From positions 1 through 64,000 of the forward strand of contig CALZGM010000015.1 of the NCBI GenBank assembly GCA_945787015.1: a stretch of DNA of 64,000 nucleotides, read 5' to 3'. Both the position numbers and the translations under genes were made by a program. Of the stretch, positions 8,956-17,853 are shown in pieces. The DNA comes from an uncultured Roseburia sp. (GTDB taxonomy: Bacteria > Bacillota > Clostridia > Lachnospirales > Lachnospiraceae). The notes below the pieces were generated by a model, which did not search any database, was not told the origin of the DNA, and was given only the letters and a program-made list of their open reading frames with translations. Each line of letters starts with the position of its first letter. Position 1 is the stretch's first letter.

Positions 8956-10029
8956 CTAATCTCCGAAGCTGATTCCAATCCGCTTCGCTTCTTTAATCAT
9001 CTGGCAATCCGGTTCTACCATCTTCAGTTTACCGGCAACGTCCTTTAATGGCACACGTTTGGTTTCCCCATTTACCATGGCAATCATGCAGCCATAATCT
9101 TCATCCATAATCGCCTTTGCTGCTGCCGCACCAAGTCTGGTACAAAGCACACGGTCATATGGACATGGGCTTCCGCCACGCTGTGTATGCCCAGGTACTG
9201 TTACGCGCACTTCTGTGCCACCGGCTTTTTGAATCTGGTCGGCAATTTCGTAAGATACAGACGGGAACTTCCGCTCTGCCACTTTATTTTTATATTCCTT
9301 TTTGGATAATTTTGCGTCCTCTTTTGAAATAGCACCTTCCGCTACTGCAAGAATCGTGAAACCTTTTCCCGCCTTAGAGCGCTTCTCAATCGCTTCCACT
9401 ACTTTTTTAATATCATATGGAATCTCAGGTAAAAGAATAATATCTGCGCCACCTGCAATTCCTGCATATAAGGTCAGCCAGCCAACCTTATGCCCCATAA
9501 CTTCTACAATAAAGACACGATTATGAGATGCTGCTGTGGTGTGAATGCAGTCAATAGCGTCTGTTGCAATATTAATCGCACTCTGGAAGCCAAAGGTCAC
9601 ATCGGTACCATAAATATCATTATCAATGGTCTTTGGAAGATGAATGATATTTAATCCTTCTTCTCTTAATAAATTAGCGGTTTTCTGTGTTCCGTTACCG
9701 CCAAGGATTACAAGACAGTTCAGGTTAAGCTTGTGATAGGTCTGCTTCATGGCTTCTACTTTATCTAAGCCGTTTTCATCCGGTACGCGCATCAGTTTAA
9801 ACGGTTGACGGGAAGAACCCAGAATTGTTCCGCCCTTTGTTAAGATACCCGAAAAATCTCTGGAGGTTAATAAGCGGTAATCACCGTAAATCAATCCCTT
9901 ATAACCATTGTGAAATCCGTATACCTCTAATTCGTCTACGTTCTCACTCAACCCCTTTACTACACCGCGCATCGCTGCGTTTAACGCCTGACAGTCGCCG
10001 CCACTGGTTAATAATCCGATTCGTTTCAT
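8956..10029 (-). CDS. 6-phosphofructokinase (group III type)
   Basis: The start is at ATG 10029, with GGAGG 7 bp upstream, giving 357 residues. The enzyme phosphorylates fructose 6-phosphate at C1. The phosphate loop reads GGDCQALNAAMRG. Residues 110-114 are GGNGT, where the Gly that favours ATP is kept, and 132-138 are PKTIDND, where the Lys is more typical of pyrophosphate-dependent enzymes. This pairing occurs in group III ATP-dependent enzymes of actinobacteria, so ATP use is inferred rather than certain. It lies 17 bp after the pyrophosphorylase gene and before dnaX. Confidence 0.88.
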   Translation of the reverse strand: MKRIGLLTSGGDCQALNAAMRGVVKGLSENVDELEVYGFHNGYKGLIYGDYRLLTSRDFSGILTKGGTILGSSRQPFKLMRVPDENGLDKVEAMKQTYHKLNLNCLVILGGNGTQKTANLLREEGLNIIHLPKTIDNDIYGTDVTFGFQSAINIATDAIDCIHTTAASHNRVFIVEVMGHKVGWLTLYAGIAGGADIILLPEIPYDIKKVVEAIEKRSKAGKGFTILAVAEGAISKEDAKLSKKEYKNKVAERKFPSVSYEIADQIQKAGGTEVRVTVPGHTQRGGSPCPYDRVLCTRLGAAAAKAIMDEDYGCMIAMVNGETKRVPLKDVAGKLKMVEPDCQMIKEAKRIGISFGD

Positions 10030-10046
10030 TGTATTACCTCCATTTG

Positions 10047-11255
10047 CTATAATTCTATTCCACATCCCGCCATTAATTCTCTGGCAGAATCCAAAGAATC
10101 TACTCCGTGCAGATTTTTAATTGGCGCAAACGCACGCTCGCGCACCACCTCATACGGAAGGCAGCTGTCCATCATATGCACCATATCTAAAACTAGCGTC
10201 TCAAATTTGTATCCGTTTGGAGTCTCCGGTTTTACAAATTTTCCTTCTGTATCCATGTATGGAATCTTCTTTTCCACTACATGAATCGGCATATGTGCAT
10301 CCGCAATTTCTTCCAGTTTTTTCACCGGGAAAAGATAATTTAATATTACCCCAAAACCATAAGCCAGTTCCCCATTTTCCTTACGCAAGGTCGCCATCTC
10401 TTCCGTCATTTCATAGTATTCTGCAATCGAAGGCTTTCCATCCTCCGTACAAAGCACTCCGACCTTCTCATCCGGTGCCACCTTGCGCACAACCATTGCT
10501 CCGCTTTCCTTTCCGGAAAGAATTGTTGCTCCAATAAAGCACGGATCTGCGATACGCTGTAAGCAATTGTCTACTGCAAATACATCTAACCATTCCACTC
10601 CTTTTTTATGAAGGTCTTCTAACAGTCCTGCTTTTATCATAGAGCCAAACCAGCCACCGTTTCCGTTTGGTGACATAGCCGGCTGTGTCTCTGACTCCAT
10701 ATAGACACGCCCCTCAAAATCACAGGCCGGCGTCATTTCCTGTACAAAAAACTTGACTTCCTCCTTCGGATAGCCAAAATAATGATGCTCCTCAAAAAAA
10801 TCAACTGTATCTTTATGATTGATATTACTGGTCATAACATAGAGTGGAACAAATACACCTGTCTCGTCTGTCACTTCCATTAAATTTAGAATTAACTGTT
10901 CAAATAAGTATCGGTCTTTTGTAAGCCCAATATTCAGCGTTCCCTTTGGTTTGTCGAGTCCAAGTCTGGTTCCCTGGCCGCCGGCGAGAAGAACTGCACC
11001 GACCTTTCCTGCGCGAATCGCCTGATGGCCTGCTTCCTTAAATGTTTCCTCTTTTGCTTCAATCTCCGATATTTCAACCGCATCCAAGGGTGCAAATACC
11101 CCTCTTGCATTTATGGTTTCTTTCTTTGAAATATGTTCCAGCACAGACCAGTCGATGTCATCTAACCGCCTTTTTAACTGCTCCTGCTCTTCTTCTGTTC
11201 CTCTTTCCAAAGCGGCCTTTATATAAAACTGCTTATCCTCTTCATAAATCTTCAT
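10047..11255 (-). CDS. UDP-sugar pyrophosphorylase, UAP1/UGP2-like
   Basis: The start is at ATG 11255, preceded by AAAAGGAGAAGG, giving 402 residues. The nucleotide-binding loop LLAGGQGTRLGLDKPKG is at about residues 92-108. The uridine/sugar-binding stretches PNGNGGWF and VDNCLQRI follow. These are hallmarks of the eukaryotic-type UDP-N-acetylglucosamine/UDP-glucose pyrophosphorylase family (EC 2.7.7.23 or 2.7.7.9). It makes a UDP-sugar from UTP and a sugar 1-phosphate; the preferred sugar cannot be decided here. It precedes phosphofructokinase in one transcription unit. Confidence 0.87.
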   Translation of the reverse strand: MKIYEEDKQFYIKAALERGTEEEQEQLKRRLDDIDWSVLEHISKKETINARGVFAPLDAVEISEIEAKEETFKEAGHQAIRAGKVGAVLLAGGQGTRLGLDKPKGTLNIGLTKDRYLFEQLILNLMEVTDETGVFVPLYVMTSNINHKDTVDFFEEHHYFGYPKEEVKFFVQEMTPACDFEGRVYMESETQPAMSPNGNGGWFGSMIKAGLLEDLHKKGVEWLDVFAVDNCLQRIADPCFIGATILSGKESGAMVVRKVAPDEKVGVLCTEDGKPSIAEYYEMTEEMATLRKENGELAYGFGVILNYLFPVKKLEEIADAHMPIHVVEKKIPYMDTEGKFVKPETPNGYKFETLVLDMVHMMDSCLPYEVVRERAFAPIKNLHGVDSLDSARELMAGCGIEL

Positions 11256-11323
11256 ATGTCCCTTCTCCTTTTCGCCTATCAAGCTATCTCTATTATAGGT
11301 GTTTTTCCCAGCTTTGGAAAGGC

Positions 11324-12346
11324 TTATTTTTTTGAAATTTCCTGATAAGGGAGACGAATATACTTCTCATCCAGCAGTGTATATTCAGAATCCAGTTCTT
11401 CTCCCGTCACCACAGAATATGCCAGTTCCAGCATGCCACGCGCCTGTCCGACAGAGTCATTTAGAACAGTTCCATAGAGTTCCCCTTTTTCAACCGCTTC
11501 CAAAGCCGGCTTTGTTCCATCAATTCCAAGTATGATCGGAGCTTTTAGTTCACTCATGCCAAAATAACCGGCATCTTTTAATGCATCAATAGCTCCAAGC
11601 GCCATATCATCATTATTAGCAAATACGACCTCTATCTCATCTCCAAATGCCTCAATCCACTGCGTCATCTTTGTCTTCCCCTGGTCTCTGTTCCAGTTGG
11701 CGATTTCATCCGCCATTCTCTCCAGCTGATAGCCGGCATCACTTACCGTATTGATGGCATACATTGTACGAATGATGGAATCCTGATGCCCTGCCTCACC
11801 TTCCAGCATTACATATTGCAGTATACCATCACCATTTTTATCCACACTCGTAAAGTCTTTTTCCAGTTTTTCAATCAGCACCTCTCCCTGAATAATACCG
11901 GACTCAAACGCATCAGCCCCCACATAATAGAGCTTGTCCCAACGTTGTAGATCTTCTTCTACCAGTTCCCTGTTAAAGAAAATGATTGGAATATCCGCGC
12001 TTTTGCCCCGCTCGATAATTGTCGATGCATCTGTCCGGTCCACCAGATTGATGCAGACAATGTCACATTCATTCTCGATAAAATAGTCCATCTGGTCATT
12101 CTGTGTCACCTGATTTGCACTTGCATTTAAAATCTCAAGTGTAATGGAAATCTCGTACTTCTCTTCCATCACATCTGCATAACTTCTGATTTCATCTAAC
12201 AATTCTGAAACAAAGGTATCATACTGATTGTACACACTAACCCCTATTTTGATATCCTTTTTCTCCTTAGTATCTGTTCCGTCAGAACCACAGCCTGCTA
12301 AAAGAAATACTGCAAGCAGGATGCATATACCATTTCTTATTCTCAT
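11324..12346 (-). CDS. Galactose-type sugar-binding lipoprotein (MglB-like paralog)
   Basis: 340 residues with a lipoprotein signal peptide; LLAGC places the lipidated cysteine near residue 19. The family I periplasmic-binding fold follows. It contains the DKNGDGILQYVMLEGE stretch, which matches the calcium-binding loop of galactose-binding protein MglB. No transporter genes adjoin it. It is the last gene of a unit with a sensor kinase, a response regulator and another binding protein, so presenting sugar to the sensor is a plausible job. A second MglB-like protein is encoded at 19435-20487. Confidence 0.85.
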   Translation of the reverse strand: MRIRNGICILLAVFLLAGCGSDGTDTKEKKDIKIGVSVYNQYDTFVSELLDEIRSYADVMEEKYEISITLEILNASANQVTQNDQMDYFIENECDIVCINLVDRTDASTIIERGKSADIPIIFFNRELVEEDLQRWDKLYYVGADAFESGIIQGEVLIEKLEKDFTSVDKNGDGILQYVMLEGEAGHQDSIIRTMYAINTVSDAGYQLERMADEIANWNRDQGKTKMTQWIEAFGDEIEVVFANNDDMALGAIDALKDAGYFGMSELKAPIILGIDGTKPALEAVEKGELYGTVLNDSVGQARGMLELAYSVVTGEELDSEYTLLDEKYIRLPYQEISKK

Positions 12347-12356
12347 TTTTTCTCCC

Positions 12357-13331
12357 CTATTCTACAATTGGAAACAGCAGGCGTTCATACTGCGTTTCAT
12401 AAATGTCCTTCTTTTCAACGCAATAAAAGTCGATGTCACTGACCGTTTCACGAATACCGCTCATTTCTGCCATCAACGTTTTCACGCCCATATACCCAAT
12501 GTTAAACTCATTTTGAAATACCAGACGTTCTACCCTCCCTTTATCCATAGCAGCTACAATGGATGCCGTATTTCCAATGCCATACAATCTTTTATTTTCC
12601 ATAATATCCGCATCCAGCCCACATAAAATCTGCAGAGTCTCCTTACTCAAAGCAACAACTGCGTCTATTTCTTCACCGGAATTTTGTATCAACGTTTCAA
12701 TGAAATGAGAAAGATCCGCAGATTGACTTGAGCGTTTCATCTTCTTAACCATTACGGAGTCTCCCAATGCATCATATAATCCCTGCGCCCTTTTGTTTAC
12801 GCTGTCCCGTTCCATATATTCCTCAATAACAAGTATATGAAGCTCCTTGTCTCCTGAAAAATCCTCCAAAAGAGCTTTCCCCAAAGTCTGTCCCATTTCG
12901 TAGTTATCTGCCGAAATATGTGTATACGAACTGCTATCAAAGCAACTCTCTATGGTAATAATCGGCACCGGAAATGCCTCTGCCTGTATCGCCTGATAAT
13001 CCGTCATAGAATCAGATGCCGCTAAAAGAATTCCCTGTGCCCCGTCTTCTATTTCCTTTTGCACCAGCGCCATCTGTTCTTCACCGCTCATGCCTTCTTT
13101 TGCCATTACATAATTGATTGATACCGAGAAGTCATCCTCCGCCTGTTTTAATCCTTCCATCAGAGACTCCCATCCATTACTTCCGTTATAATAGAGTACG
13201 ACAGAAATTTCTTTTTTCTTTTCCTGCTTTGTTTCTCCGAATACCGCACTATAATATACCCAGAGGATTCCGGCTATCAGTAACAGGCAGATAAGTGCTG
13301 TAACAGCTACACCTTGATTCTTCTTATTCAT
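12357..13331 (-). CDS. Membrane-anchored LacI-type sugar-binding protein
   Basis: 324 residues. An uncleaved-looking hydrophobic segment at about 9-29 is followed by a periplasmic-binding-protein-like domain (SVVLYYNGSNGWESLMEGL, then ILLAASDSMTDYQ and IEEYMERDSVNKRAQGLYDAL). There is no lipobox and no HTH. Its first 8 bp overlap the end of the kinase gene (13324-13331), so translation is probably coupled. Proteins in this position commonly act as the ligand-sensing partner of a LytS/YesM-like kinase. That role is inferred from context. Confidence 0.75.
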   Translation of the reverse strand: MNKKNQGVAVTALICLLLIAGILWVYYSAVFGETKQEKKKEISVVLYYNGSNGWESLMEGLKQAEDDFSVSINYVMAKEGMSGEEQMALVQKEIEDGAQGILLAASDSMTDYQAIQAEAFPVPIITIESCFDSSSYTHISADNYEMGQTLGKALLEDFSGDKELHILVIEEYMERDSVNKRAQGLYDALGDSVMVKKMKRSSQSADLSHFIETLIQNSGEEIDAVVALSKETLQILCGLDADIMENKRLYGIGNTASIVAAMDKGRVERLVFQNEFNIGYMGVKTLMAEMSGIRETVSDIDFYCVEKKDIYETQYERLLFPIVE

Positions 13332-15090
13332 CCTCTTCCACCTCCAGTTTCTTTGGCAGATGAATACGCACTCTCGTACCTACATCCGGTTCACTTTTTA
13401 TTTCAAGTCCATAATTCTGACCAAAATATAACTTAATACGCTGGTCTACATTTTTCAGCCCGATTCCCGAACCGCGTTTCCGCTCATATTTCCCATCCGT
13501 TAGCAGATGCTCTACGGTTTCTGCAGGCATACCGATTCCGTTATCAATCACATCGATGTACAAATCGCCGTCTCTTTCATAGCCTTGAACAAGGATTTCT
13601 CCTTCCCCATCCAAAGCTTCCATGCCATAATAAATTGCATTTTCCAACAAAGGCTGAATAATCAGCTTAATGGTCAGATACTGCTCAATCTTTTCATCCA
13701 GCATAAAGGTTACATCAAATTTATTCTTAAAACGCACTTTCTGGATATTGCTGTAATTCATCGCGTGATTGAACTCTTCTTTTATGGTAATAATCGTTTT
13801 TCCTTTGCTTAACGAGATACGAAACAGATTTGCAAGGGCAGTTACCATATCGATTGCCTCTTCATACCGCTCACTCTCGACCATCCAAATAATGGAGTCC
13901 AGCGTATTATAAAGGAAATGCGGATTAATCTGGGACTGTAGTGCATCCAGCTCATTTTTCCGCTTTTCCTCCTGCTGTTTTACAATGTCATCCATCAGTT
14001 TGCGCATTTGTTCCACCATCGACCGAATGGTATAACCCAAATGCTGAATTTCTTCCGAACCGCCTACATAAATCTTTTCCGGATACTCCAGTTCCAACTG
14101 CTTTACCGAATCCTCTAATTTCCGCAAAGGCTGCACGATTTTTGCAGACAGATACTGATTTACAAAAATTAAAAGCAAAATGCTAATCGAAAGAACGGTC
14201 ATCCATATCACATTATTCTGATTCCACTTCTGGTGCATCGTTTCTTCCGGAATCACCGACACAATTTTCCAACCCGTGTATCCTACTGTCTTTACTACAA
14301 CCGTCCTATTTTCCTCCAGAAAGGTTTCTTCATGTACCCCGTCATCGTATCCTGCTGCCACCAAATTGTTTTCCTGATATAAATGACTGTAAATCAGGTT
14401 CTGCCTCGGATGATAAATGATTTCTCCATTTCCATCCACCAGATACATATAGCTGATGTCACCGGAATTTACCTTTTTAAATAATTGCCTGATTCCGCTG
14501 AAGTTCATATCTACCAGAAGAATTCCTTTGGATATCACACCATTTGTCGAGAGCTCCACGCCCCGGCTTAGAGAAAGGACCCAGTAATAACGGTCATTAC
14601 TGTCAGTAAAAATATCCTGTACGTGAGAGGATGAAAAGTGCAGATTCTCCGGCGTCTTCTGTGCCCGCACAAACCATTCCTGTTTCGTAACATCTGTCTC
14701 AGGCTTTCGTGTATTGACCGGTGTTGCAGCCATCAATGCTCCCTCTTCTGTAAAGCAGGCAATGCTGACCAGATTATCTTTATTTGCTTCGTATAAAAGA
14801 GTCAGCTCCTTATCCACCGTAGTCTCAGCAAAATCGCTGTTCTTAATCACGCTATAATAGGCAGAATCTGAAATACGCATCATATTTCTAAGATAATTCG
14901 TCAGATTCAGTTCTACCTGCGCCACCAACTGACTGTTATCTTCAATTGTCAGTTCTTCTGCTGTTCTTGTATAGGTTGCATAGAGCATAATTCCAAGCGC
15001 CAGCATACCGATAACCGAAATCAGCGTAAAGGATACTGCAATCATAAACTGCAGATTCCTTTTGGTTTGTATGGAAAAAACTTTTTTCAT
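13324..15090 (-). CDS. Sensor histidine kinase, YesM/LytS-like with Cache domain
   Basis: The start is at ATG 15090, preceded by AAGGAAG and right after the regulator's stop, giving 588 residues. A transmembrane helix at about 13-37, a Cache-like sensor domain outside the cell, a second helix at about 290-310 and a HAMP linker come first. Then comes a His_kinase domain (QINPHFLYNTLDS, with the phospho-accepting His) and a HATPase (LLENAIYYGM, IDNGIGMP, GSGIGLKNVDQR). It should phosphorylate the AraC-type regulator encoded just upstream. The context points to sensing of a sugar. Confidence 0.93.
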   Translation of the reverse strand: MKKVFSIQTKRNLQFMIAVSFTLISVIGMLALGIMLYATYTRTAEELTIEDNSQLVAQVELNLTNYLRNMMRISDSAYYSVIKNSDFAETTVDKELTLLYEANKDNLVSIACFTEEGALMAATPVNTRKPETDVTKQEWFVRAQKTPENLHFSSSHVQDIFTDSNDRYYWVLSLSRGVELSTNGVISKGILLVDMNFSGIRQLFKKVNSGDISYMYLVDGNGEIIYHPRQNLIYSHLYQENNLVAAGYDDGVHEETFLEENRTVVVKTVGYTGWKIVSVIPEETMHQKWNQNNVIWMTVLSISILLLIFVNQYLSAKIVQPLRKLEDSVKQLELEYPEKIYVGGSEEIQHLGYTIRSMVEQMRKLMDDIVKQQEEKRKNELDALQSQINPHFLYNTLDSIIWMVESERYEEAIDMVTALANLFRISLSKGKTIITIKEEFNHAMNYSNIQKVRFKNKFDVTFMLDEKIEQYLTIKLIIQPLLENAIYYGMEALDGEGEILVQGYERDGDLYIDVIDNGIGMPAETVEHLLTDGKYERKRGSGIGLKNVDQRIKLYFGQNYGLEIKSEPDVGTRVRIHLPKKLEVEEDE

Positions 15091-15091
15091 G

Positions 15092-16696
15092 TTAAGCTTC
15101 CTTCTTTGTGCGGTATCTCGATGGAGAAATACCATACTTTTTCTTGAACACATAGCTGAAATAGTTCGGCTCTGTATAGCCAACCTTCTCTGCTATGATG
15201 TAACTTTTATCCTCTGTATTGTTAAGCAGTTCCACAGCATGTTCGAGCCGCACCTGTGTTAAATAGGATACAAAGCTCATTCCAACCGCTTTTTTAAACA
15301 TTGTTGAAAAATAGGTCGCACTCACATTCAAATAATGGCATAAGTCATCAACCGAAAGCGCTGCATCCGCATAATGCTGCTCAATATACTGTTTCGCCTT
15401 TTCCGTCATAATTTTTGTCGAATCACTCCGTTCCTGGCGAATCATACGGCGAATTGTATTACATTTGTCCTGAAGCCATATTAAAAACTCTTCCATAGAG
15501 TGAAAATTCTTAATTTCTTCATAAGGGTCAAAATTTTTGCCAAAAATCTCTGACATATCCAATTGATAGCTCCTCACAAGCTTCATCAATTCCGTCAGAG
15601 CCTCCATGAATGCCAGCTGGCACTGCTGCACAGACAGCTTTGCTGACGTCAGTTCCTCTTTATATTCTGCAATCGCACCGGCAACCTCTTCCTTGTTTCC
15701 AAATTTCATACTGTGAATAATAGAGGTAAGCCCCTTAAATTCAGGCAGAGAGTCTGCCTTTGCATGCGGCTCCACGTCATTGATATAGATTGCCAATGCC
15801 TCATTTCCAAGCACAAGCCGGTATTCAAATGCTTCCTTTGCCTCCTCATAGGAAACTGCAATCTTATCCAACGTCGGATATGCCATTCCTACTCCGGCAG
15901 CCACCTTCACATCCAAAAGACGGCTTCCCATTTTACACACCTGATCTATGTGATACACAAACTCCTGCACCTGGGCCCGACTATTTAACAGTGCAATCGT
16001 CACGATACAATCCACATATATCAGGACCTGACACTTGATATTTTTTTCCAGGTATTCTTTTGCCAGATTTAAGAGTGAAAAATTCACCATCTGTGTCTTC
16101 ATAACATCCCTGCTGCCATGTCCTTCTATACGTAAAACAGCCACCGAATAATACTGAGCCAAGAAATCCATCTCATAAGAAAGAATCATGGTCTGCGCCT
16201 GTTCACTCGCAAATCTTCCTTCCAACATACCGGTCAAAAGATGCTCCCTCATCATTGGAAGACTCTTTTGGTAGAAATCATACAGATTTTCCATATTTCG
16301 GCGTTCGTCGAATTCTTTGTCCAGATTTTCCTTAATTCCCCGGAATACATTTTCCAAATCCTTTGCGCCAATCGGTTTGAGAAGATATTCCTCTGCCTCT
16401 AAGTGAACGGCTTCTCTGGCGAACTCAAAATCATCAAAGCCGGAGTAGAGCACCACCTTCGTATTCTTATAGTTTTCCTTTAACTTTCTGCACAATGTAA
16501 GTCCGTCCATAAAAGGCATTTTGATATCTGTCATAACCGCATCTACATGCGTCTGCTCAGCAAGTTCCAATGCCTCTTCTCCATTGCTAACGGAACCAAT
16601 CAGTTCAAATCCCAGTGCGTTCCAGTCCACTTTCTTTTCAATGGATACTCTTACATCCTCCTCATCATCTACTAAAAGCAGTTTGTATAAATTCAC
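15092..16696 (-). CDS. Response regulator with AraC-type DNA-binding domain (YesN-like)
   Basis: 534 residues from a GTG start preceded by AGGAGGAGAAGG. The receiver domain occupies about 1-120, with acidic residues LLVDDEED, the phospho-acceptor Asp in VMTDIKMPF and Lys in LLKPIGA. A central helical region follows, then two helix-turn-helix motifs of the AraC family at about 430-530 (YLNVSATYFSTMFKKAVGMS, YFSYVFKKKYGISP). It is paired with the sensor kinase encoded immediately downstream. The adjacent mglBAC operon is the most likely target. Confidence 0.93.
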   Translation of the reverse strand: MNLYKLLLVDDEEDVRVSIEKKVDWNALGFELIGSVSNGEEALELAEQTHVDAVMTDIKMPFMDGLTLCRKLKENYKNTKVVLYSGFDDFEFAREAVHLEAEEYLLKPIGAKDLENVFRGIKENLDKEFDERRNMENLYDFYQKSLPMMREHLLTGMLEGRFASEQAQTMILSYEMDFLAQYYSVAVLRIEGHGSRDVMKTQMVNFSLLNLAKEYLEKNIKCQVLIYVDCIVTIALLNSRAQVQEFVYHIDQVCKMGSRLLDVKVAAGVGMAYPTLDKIAVSYEEAKEAFEYRLVLGNEALAIYINDVEPHAKADSLPEFKGLTSIIHSMKFGNKEEVAGAIAEYKEELTSAKLSVQQCQLAFMEALTELMKLVRSYQLDMSEIFGKNFDPYEEIKNFHSMEEFLIWLQDKCNTIRRMIRQERSDSTKIMTEKAKQYIEQHYADAALSVDDLCHYLNVSATYFSTMFKKAVGMSFVSYLTQVRLEHAVELLNNTEDKSYIIAEKVGYTEPNYFSYVFKKKYGISPSRYRTKKEA

Positions 16697-16779
16697 CTTT
16701 CCTTCTCCTCCTTACTTTCTTTAGTTTACCCGATGTTTTCCCATACTGCAAGAAAATATAAGCCCCCATTCCTTATATG

Positions 16780-16805
16780 AAAAGGGCGCCGCAAAAGCGA
16801 CGCCC
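16780..16805 (-). terminator. Terminator of the mglBAC operon
   Basis: On the minus strand a 9-bp GC stem (16797-16805 with 16784-16792) with a TTTT loop is followed by TTTT. It lies 20 bp after the mglC stop, between the transport operon and the two-component genes. Confidence 0.85.
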
Positions 16806-16825
16806 AAAGCAAAAGCTTTTTACAA

Positions 16826-17839
16826 CTATTTTTTCTTTACATACTTACGGATATCCAATGCAACTGCCACTACAATTACAAGACCCTGTACGATGTAGTT
16901 GTAGTAAGGGTTTACTCCAAGGAACTGTAATACAATCTTTAAAAGTTCGAACACAAGGACACCGACGAGAATACCACCCACGGTACCGATACCACCTGTT
17001 GTAGAAACTCCACCGATGGTACAGCCTGCAATCGCTTCCAATTCATAACCGGTACCAAGTGCCGATGTAGCACCACCGGATTTACCGGCAAGAAGGTAAC
17101 CTGCCAATGCATACATAATACCTGCTGTCATGTAAATAAGAATTTTACTTTTTACTGTATTTACACCGGAAACTTCTGCTGCATTTTCATTACCACCAAT
17201 TGCGTACATATATTTCCCATGTGTAGTTTTATTATACATAAACCAGAAGAACACACCTGCAGCAACGGCAATAATTAATAAATAAGGAATACCGGGGAAA
17301 TCTCCAAAAGAAAAAACCTTACCATTTACAAACTGTGTATATACTTTCTGGAAACCACCAATCGGCTGTGCATTTGTAAATACTAATGCAATACCATATA
17401 CGATAGTCTGTGTACCGAGTGTTGCGATAAATGGCGGAACGTTTAATTTTGCAATAATTAAACCATTAACAATACCAATGGTTGCTCCTATTACTAAAAC
17501 GATGAGCAAAACAACTGCCATATTCATTTCCGGCATATTTGGGAACATACGACCGGAATAATCGCCACGCTGCAATAAAACACCTGCAAGACAGGCTGCG
17601 AGACCTACCTGACGACCAGCAGAAAGGTCTGTACCTTTTGTAATCAGACAGCCGGAAACACCAAGTGCGATCAAGAAACGAACTGCCGTGTTGCTGGCTA
17701 AGTTATTAAAGTTTCCCCATGAGAAGAAGTTTTCTACATTGAATCCTACAATAATACAAACAACTGTTAAAATAACAACAATTGGATTGCCTTTCATATA
17801 TGACCAAATTCTCTGAGGAATAGATTTCTTGTTATCCAT
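16826..17839 (-). CDS. mglC: Galactose/methylgalactoside-type ABC transporter permease
   Basis: 337 residues, with about eight to ten hydrophobic helices and the conserved permease loop GIVNGLIIAKLNVPPFIATL that contacts the ATPase in the ribose/galactose importer class. GGISTTGG-like glycine clusters near residue 280 are also typical. It forms the membrane channel of the importer with the MglA-type ATPase encoded 14 bp upstream and the MglB-type binding protein. The galactose assignment comes from the binding protein; ribose, xylose or another pentose/hexose is possible. Confidence 0.9.
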   Translation of the reverse strand: MDNKKSIPQRIWSYMKGNPIVVILTVVCIIVGFNVENFFSWGNFNNLASNTAVRFLIALGVSGCLITKGTDLSAGRQVGLAACLAGVLLQRGDYSGRMFPNMPEMNMAVVLLIVLVIGATIGIVNGLIIAKLNVPPFIATLGTQTIVYGIALVFTNAQPIGGFQKVYTQFVNGKVFSFGDFPGIPYLLIIAVAAGVFFWFMYNKTTHGKYMYAIGGNENAAEVSGVNTVKSKILIYMTAGIMYALAGYLLAGKSGGATSALGTGYELEAIAGCTIGGVSTTGGIGTVGGILVGVLVFELLKIVLQFLGVNPYYNYIVQGLVIVVAVALDIRKYVKKK

Positions 17840-17853
17840 ATTCTTTTTCCTCC

